Assembly: GCA_963765285.1 (NCBI GenBank)
Contig: CAVXVR010000002.1
Coordinates: 372,001 to 436,000 of the forward strand
Direction of reading: 5' to 3'
Origin: CAVWZH01 sp963765285
GTDB taxonomy: Bacteria > Acidobacteriota > Terriglobia > Terriglobales > Acidobacteriaceae
DNA length: 64,000 nucleotides
In this document: in pieces, positions 59,713 to 64,000 of the stretch
Layout of the letters: every line of letters starts with the position of its first letter
Position numbering within the stretch: the stretch's first letter is position 1
The notes under the pieces: generated by a model
The model's database searches: none
The model's input: only the letters and a program-made list of their open reading frames with translations
What the model was told of the DNA's origin: nothing
Program-made: the position numbers and the translations under genes

Positions 59713-62379
59713 TTAGGCGGTTTGTCGCTGGGGCGCGCCGGCTTTCTTAGCCAGGCTCCGCCCCGCGTAAGCCTTCCAAAACAGTTCGGTCAATTCGCTC
59801 ATTAATGGCATGCGAGGGTTCGACCGTCCCGAGGGGTCGTCAAAAGCAAGCCTGGTCAAATCGGGCATCGCCCGCTCGAATTCATCCTTCGAGATCTCCA
59901 GGTCGGCGATCGAGCGCGGAAATTCCAATTGATCGAGTAGCTGTTCTACAGCCACGATCAGGCTCTTTACTTTTTCCTCGACCGTATGCCCGCCCAGGCC
60001 GAGCAGATCGGCGACCGTGGCGTACTTGTTGTGCGCCACATGGCCTTTCTGGTAGGGCGACGGAACAAACTTGGTGGGCACTGCCGCGTTGTACGCAATG
60101 ACATGCGGCAACATCAGCGCATTGGCCCGGCCATGCGCCACACCGAAGCGCGCGCCGAAGGCGTGCGCCAGGGCATGATTCACACCCACCGATGCGTTGG
60201 AGAACGCCATCGCCGCGATGCAAGCGGCGTTGTGCATCATGCAGCGCGCCTCTTCATCGTGGGGATGGCTGTAGGCGATGGGCAAGTACTTGAATACCAG
60301 TCGAATCGCCTGCATGGCGTCGGCATCGGTGTACGGCGACGCGTAAGTTGAGACCACCGCTTCGAGCGCATGGGTCAGGCAGTCGATGCCGGTATCGGCG
60401 GTAAGACCCTTTGGCATGGACATGACAAACTGAGGATCGACGATCGCGACGTCGGGGGTCAGCGAATAGTCGGCGAGCGTCACCTTGCGCCCGTGCTCCT
60501 TGTCGGTCAGCACAGCGAACGGGGTGACTTCGCTCCCGGTGCCGCTGGTGGTAGAGATGGCAATCAAGCGCGCCCGGTTAATCTTTTCGGTCGGGTACTG
60601 GACCACGCGCTTGCGAAGATCCAGAAAGGGCGCGGCGAGTTCTGCCAGATCTGCATCCGGCGACTCATACTTGAGTTTCATGATCTTGGCCGCGTCGATC
60701 ACGGACCCGCCACCCAACGCGATGATCTGGTCGGCTTTGTAGAAATTGAGAGCCTCGACTCCCTGCGTAATGACCTTGACTTCAGGCTCGGCATCGGGAA
60801 TGACCGAGACATGGACGTGGGTCTGCTCCGGCAGATATCGGCGAACAATATCCACGTGACCGAATCTCTCCAGCGCAGGATTAGTAATAATGATGGTGGA
60901 CTGCGAGGCGAACTGCCGCAGATTCTCCACCGCGTTCATGTTGAAATAGATCTGATTGGGAACACGGAACCACATATGAGCTTGCGTCCTCCGAGCGACG
61001 CGCTTGATGTTGAGGTAGTGATAGATGTTTACGTTGTCGGTGGTGCTGTTGCCGCCGCCAGTTCCACATCCGAAAGAGAAGGTGGGCACCAGATCGTTGT
61101 AAACCGCGCCCAGAGCACCGACCGAACCCGGCGAGTTCACAATGATCCGCCCGGCATTGATTACCTCGCTGAACTTGCGGATGACCTCATCGTTGCGCGA
61201 GAAAATGACCGCCGTATGGCCCAGGCCGCCGGCGTGATTCACGTCGACGCAGACCTTGAGCGCCTCATTCACCGATTTCGCCCGGTAAACCGCTAACAGC
61301 GGAAACAGCTTCTCCACCGACAGGGGATATTCACGGCCCACACCTTGAATCGGCGCGATGAGCAATTTGGTGTTCGGCTTGACCGAAATCCCGACGAAGC
61401 GGGCGATGTCAGTGGCCTTCTGGCCGACTGCCACGGGCTGCATGCAGCCCGTCTCGGGATCAATCACGGTGCGGGCCAGCAACTCCGTTTCTTGTTCGTT
61501 GCAGAGGTGTGCGCCCAGATCTGCGAATTTCTTCAGCACTAGATCATAGATTTCATCGTCAATCACCAGGGTCTGCTCGGAGGCGCAAATGGTGCCGTTA
61601 TCGAAGGTCTTGGAGATGATGATGTCGACCACAGCGGTATTCACGTCCGCCGTTTTCTCGAGGTAAACCGGCGTGTTTCCCGCACCCACACCCAAGGCTG
61701 GTTTGCCGGAGCTGTAGGCGGCTTTGACCGCGCCCGGACCGCCTGTTGCGTCAATCAGGGCCACGTCTTTGTGCCGCATCAGGTAAGCGTTGTCCTGCAG
61801 GCTGTGCGATTCCAGGCAGGAGAAAACTCCCTCGGGTGCGCCGTGCTTAACAGCGGCCTCGTACATGATCCTTACGGCTTCGGAGCAGCAGCGCCACGCC
61901 TTGGGATGGGGACTGAAAATGACTGCGTTTCGGGTCTTGATGGCGACGATGCATTTGAAGAGCACGGTGGAAGTCGGATTCGTAATCGGGGTGAGTGAGA
62001 AGATGACACCGATTGGCTCAGCCATCTCGACCAGATTGCGTTCTGGAAACTCACGAATGACGCCGACGGTGCGCTTGTCCTTAACGTAGTTGTAGGCGAA
62101 TTCGGTGGCCACCATGTTCTTGAGGACTTTGTCTTCCATGACTCCGAGCTTGGTTTCTTCCACCGCCAGCCGGGCAAGAGGTTGAGCTTGTTCCAGACCG
62201 GCCAGGACCACGGCTTTAACAATGCGATCTACGTCCTCCTGGGTGAATTGGGTAAAGACGGCGGCGGCGGTTTTCGCTTGGCTGACTAGTCGATCCAGGT
62301 AGGCAATTCGCTCTTCACTGAGAGTCTCTACGGGGATTGGGATTGGAACCCTTTCCTGCACTGCGTCGCTTACGGTCAT
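59713..62379 (-). CDS. adhE: Bifunctional acetaldehyde-CoA/alcohol dehydrogenase AdhE
   Basis: An 888-residue fusion. The N-terminal CoA-acylating aldehyde dehydrogenase (about 25-460) has VGAGNTPVYLEKTADVNTAV and the nucleophile C265 in NGTICASEQTLV. The C-terminal iron alcohol dehydrogenase has GGGSVIDAAKIMKLKYE, then metal ligands in GIDCLTHALEAV (Asp and His), NHALAHAFGA and GVAHGRANALML. AdhE reduces acyl-CoA to aldehyde to alcohol with NADH and forms spirosomes. The setting, in a lipid operon beside a WS/DGAT gene, raises the option that its substrate is a longer acyl-CoA. AGGGGGTAGCA before the ATG is a good ribosome-binding site. Confidence 0.95.
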   Translation of the reverse strand: MTVSDAVQERVPIPIPVETLSEERIAYLDRLVSQAKTAAAVFTQFTQEDVDRIVKAVVLAGLEQAQPLARLAVEETKLGVMEDKVLKNMVATEFAYNYVKDKRTVGVIREFPERNLVEMAEPIGVIFSLTPITNPTSTVLFKCIVAIKTRNAVIFSPHPKAWRCCSEAVRIMYEAAVKHGAPEGVFSCLESHSLQDNAYLMRHKDVALIDATGGPGAVKAAYSSGKPALGVGAGNTPVYLEKTADVNTAVVDIIISKTFDNGTICASEQTLVIDDEIYDLVLKKFADLGAHLCNEQETELLARTVIDPETGCMQPVAVGQKATDIARFVGISVKPNTKLLIAPIQGVGREYPLSVEKLFPLLAVYRAKSVNEALKVCVDVNHAGGLGHTAVIFSRNDEVIRKFSEVINAGRIIVNSPGSVGALGAVYNDLVPTFSFGCGTGGGNSTTDNVNIYHYLNIKRVARRTQAHMWFRVPNQIYFNMNAVENLRQFASQSTIIITNPALERFGHVDIVRRYLPEQTHVHVSVIPDAEPEVKVITQGVEALNFYKADQIIALGGGSVIDAAKIMKLKYESPDADLAELAAPFLDLRKRVVQYPTEKINRARLIAISTTSGTGSEVTPFAVLTDKEHGRKVTLADYSLTPDVAIVDPQFVMSMPKGLTADTGIDCLTHALEAVVSTYASPYTDADAMQAIRLVFKYLPIAYSHPHDEEARCMMHNAACIAAMAFSNASVGVNHALAHAFGARFGVAHGRANALMLPHVIAYNAAVPTKFVPSPYQKGHVAHNKYATVADLLGLGGHTVEEKVKSLIVAVEQLLDQLEFPRSIADLEISKDEFERAMPDLTRLAFDDPSGRSNPRMPLMSELTELFWKAYAGRSLAKKAGAPQRQTA

Positions 62380-62497
62380 TGCTACCCCCTGTATCTATTC
62401 GAGGGGCCCATTACCTGTGAGAAGCACGCGTACGAACAGACGCCAAAAACGCTCGCGACCTGGAGCGAGGCCGAAGCGCTGGCGAAACCGTCTCTCG

Positions 62498-62884
62498 CTA
62501 CGCGTAATCGATGGGATGCTTTTCCAGCCAGTGCTCATCGCATACCCTGTCCATGTTCCGCAGCGCCCCACACGCGACGCTTGCGGCCAAACGGCGATTC
62601 TGCCAGACCAGACCTGCGCCAAAGCCGATGGCACCACCCAGCAAGCCAAACGCCAGTACTCTTGCGATCGACTTCTCCCGGTTTCCGGGACAGCCGCCGA
62701 GAGCGCCAATGGATGCTCCGATGGCAGCGGGCTTTAAAGCGTTTCGAATCGACTCGTTGAACAATGGGCTGCAAGGCCTTCCTTCAAGAAATGCTTTTCG
62801 GGCGGAACGAGCGCCCTCCAGCCCGGAATTGAGAACCTTGCGGCCATATTCGACCTCGGACCTTGACCACGTGCGCAGACCCAT
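62498..62884 (-). CDS. Conserved hypothetical glycine-zipper membrane protein
   Basis: A 128-residue protein. A polar N-terminus (SRSEVEYGRKVLNSGLEGAR) is followed by a Gly/Ala-rich segment IGASIGALGGCPGN and a helix VLAFGLLGGAIGFGAGLVWQ. These GxxxG patterns suggest two close-packed membrane helices. Four Cys residues are spread through it. I do not recognise the family. It stands 118 nt upstream of adhE and on the same strand, perhaps as the first gene of the lipid operon. The good composition and clear helices support coding. Confidence 0.7.
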   Translation of the reverse strand: MGLRTWSRSEVEYGRKVLNSGLEGARSARKAFLEGRPCSPLFNESIRNALKPAAIGASIGALGGCPGNREKSIARVLAFGLLGGAIGFGAGLVWQNRRLAASVACGALRNMDRVCDEHWLEKHPIDYA

Positions 62885-63305
62885 AAGATTGCCCCACTAC
62901 TCGGCCATCGCTGACAACACGTTCACTACACCATTAGCGCGAGGTTGAATCCGTGGCAGCTATCACGGGAGGTTGTGAGCGTGGTCACACTGGAGAACAT
63001 GCGCGGAGTGGGTCCGCCGGCACCGCTGCCTGTGGCAAGGGAGCCTAAGGGTTGAAAAACTTCAGATGGACTGGCTTAGGACAGAAGACCTGAAAGGGGA
63101 GAAGGTGGTAACCACCCCGGCGGCACTATAGCACGCCACGAAGTGGTTCGCTTGATCCAAATTGAGCTGGGGACAGCCTTGGACGAGTTCGGCACCGGTG
63201 CCCTCGTCCGCAAGACAGAGACTCAACCGTCATGGCACGAGCGGCCCTCGCGCGGAGCAGGGTGCCCGCGTCGCTCCGGAACTCTTCGCGTGCCGTGGTT
63301 TGCGG
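62885..63305. other. Intergenic stretch of about 420 bases, no gene seen
   Basis: It lies between the glycine-zipper gene and the right-hand acyl-CoA dehydrogenase. It holds a small palindrome GGTGGT-A-ACCACC near 63104 and no ORF with protein character. A promoter of the lipid operon may be here, but none was identified with confidence. Confidence 0.5.
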
Positions 63306-64000
63306 CTACATCACCTGATACTTGCCAGTTTCGATGACCTTCTGTGCAATCTTCTCCCGTAGGGCAATCGTGTTAAACGGCTCGTATTTCGAAAGCCGCC
63401 GCAAAATGGCCATCTGCGACCGCAGCATATCGCCTTCGCCGCAAGCGGCAATCACCATGCGTGCAGCACTCTCGATTCTCTCCATCGCTCCGGTCATGTA
63501 AACACGAGCCATGGCGATGGCATTAGCCGCGCTCGCCTCTCCACATCGAACGGCCAGTTTCTGCGCGCGCAGCACCGCTGACTCCATCGCATAACTTTCG
63601 ATGACCATGTTCGCGATGGCTCCCATGATTTCCTGCTGGTCCTGCATCGCCTGCATGTATTTCTGGGTCGCAACCCCGGCAGCGAAGAGACCGATCTTCT
63701 TGGCGCTCGCTACCAGTCTTCTTTCTTCAGACAGGAGACCTTCGGCACTCTCGTCTCGGTTGCCGGAGATCACTTCATCCATTAGCTTCTTGATCGCGCC
63801 CATCAGCGGAAGATGTCCCGACATCGCCCGTTTCAACAGGAAGGCGGTAATAACCAGCCGGTTGATTTCGTTGGTGCCTTCGAAAATGCGGTTGATGCGG
63901 GCATCACGGTAGGCACGCTCGGCCGGGTACTCCTCCACAAAGCCGTATCCACCGTAGATCTGCACGGTTTCATCCACCACATAATTGAGAAATTCGGATC
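63306..64000 (-). CDS. Acyl-CoA dehydrogenase, C-terminal part (5' end cut by window edge)
   Basis: The visible 231 codons form the C-terminal domain of an acyl-CoA dehydrogenase. VQIYGGYGFVEEYPAERAYR and DARINRIFEGTNEINRLV are conserved substrate and FAD-dimer segments. A further helical region follows (SEERRLVASAKKIGLFAAGV, YAMESAVLRAQKLAV), as in the long VLCAD/ACAD9-like group. The gene runs off the right edge. It is a second dehydrogenase for the EtfAB set downstream, but a 420-nt gap separates it from the main operon. Confidence 0.93.
   Translation of the reverse strand, partial: SEFLNYVVDETVQIYGGYGFVEEYPAERAYRDARINRIFEGTNEINRLVITAFLLKRAMSGHLPLMGAIKKLMDEVISGNRDESAEGLLSEERRLVASAKKIGLFAAGVATQKYMQAMQDQQEIMGAIANMVIESYAMESAVLRAQKLAVRCGEASAANAIAMARVYMTGAMERIESAARMVIAACGEGDMLRSQMAILRRLSKYEPFNTIALREKIAQKVIETGKYQVM

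Noticed and set aside
60370..61296. 308-residue plus-strand open frame opposite adhE
   Set aside because: Antisense to the catalytic domains of AdhE, Gly/Arg/Asp-rich with no recognisable motif.
62885..63305. Possible riboswitch or small RNA before the glycine-zipper gene
   Set aside because: I looked for known riboswitch core motifs and found none. The only symmetry is a short GGTGGT/ACCACC pair.

Overview
The window looks like chromosomal DNA of a soil acidobacterium (Acidobacteriota, probably class Terriglobia, near Candidatus Koribacter). This is inferred from gene content and repeats, not from a marker gene. The signs are a Ser/Thr kinase with a C-terminal PD40-type region, GC-rich codon use with long antisense shadow ORFs, a bactofilin, and several kinds of short palindromic intergenic repeat. 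No rRNA, tRNA, CRISPR array, prophage or complete insertion sequence was seen.

Region 1 (1-6.8 kb) is ordinary chromosome: an edge-truncated Ser/Thr kinase, a small methyltransferase, an ion-channel-like membrane protein, an orphan BrnA-type antitoxin and primosomal helicase PriA. Region 2 (7-15.2 kb, minus strand) is a compact coenzyme F420 operon, cofG-cofD-cofC-cofE-cofH-npdG, followed by an OpuC-type osmoprotectant ABC transporter. A flavin reductase is divergent from it. Arrays of degenerate 7-bp repeats sit upstream of cofG, between cofD and cofC, and between cofC and cofE. Region 3 (15.4-34.4 kb) is mixed housekeeping and stress: M24 peptidase, MsrB, bactofilin, ABC-F ATPase, Nudix hydrolase, cytidylate-kinase-like protein, tandem universal stress protein, an EmrAB-TolC type efflux operon, a beta-barrel protein, chromate transporter, hemerythrin, aquaglyceroporin, alpha/beta hydrolase, AarF/UbiB-like kinase and a HigBA toxin-antitoxin pair.

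Region 4 (34.4-64 kb, all minus strand) is the most interesting part. From about 62.9 kb down to 34.4 kb the genes are nearly contiguous: small glycine-zipper membrane protein, AdhE, STAS protein, wax-ester-synthase/DGAT (WS/DGAT) acyltransferase (frameshifted), membrane Fe-S oxidoreductase, EtfB, EtfA, acyl-CoA dehydrogenase, a 2856-residue KS-AT-KS-ACPx3-KR-DH synthase, a 1864-residue single-chain biotin-dependent carboxylase, a Sfp-type phosphopantetheinyl transferase, an HSL-family esterase and a GMC oxidoreductase. Another acyl-CoA dehydrogenase lies upstream. The set suggests a self-contained secondary-lipid pathway: carboxylase for extender units, PUFA-synthase-like chain building, acyl-CoA oxidation through ETF to the quinone pool, reduction to an alcohol, and esterification. 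The product is unknown. All three carrier domains of the synthase carry Thr where the phosphopantetheine-bearing Ser is expected.

Three genes (M24 peptidase, beta-barrel protein, WS/DGAT) are each split by an apparent single-base frameshift. Each would be repaired by removing one base, so either assembly errors or real lesions are possible.
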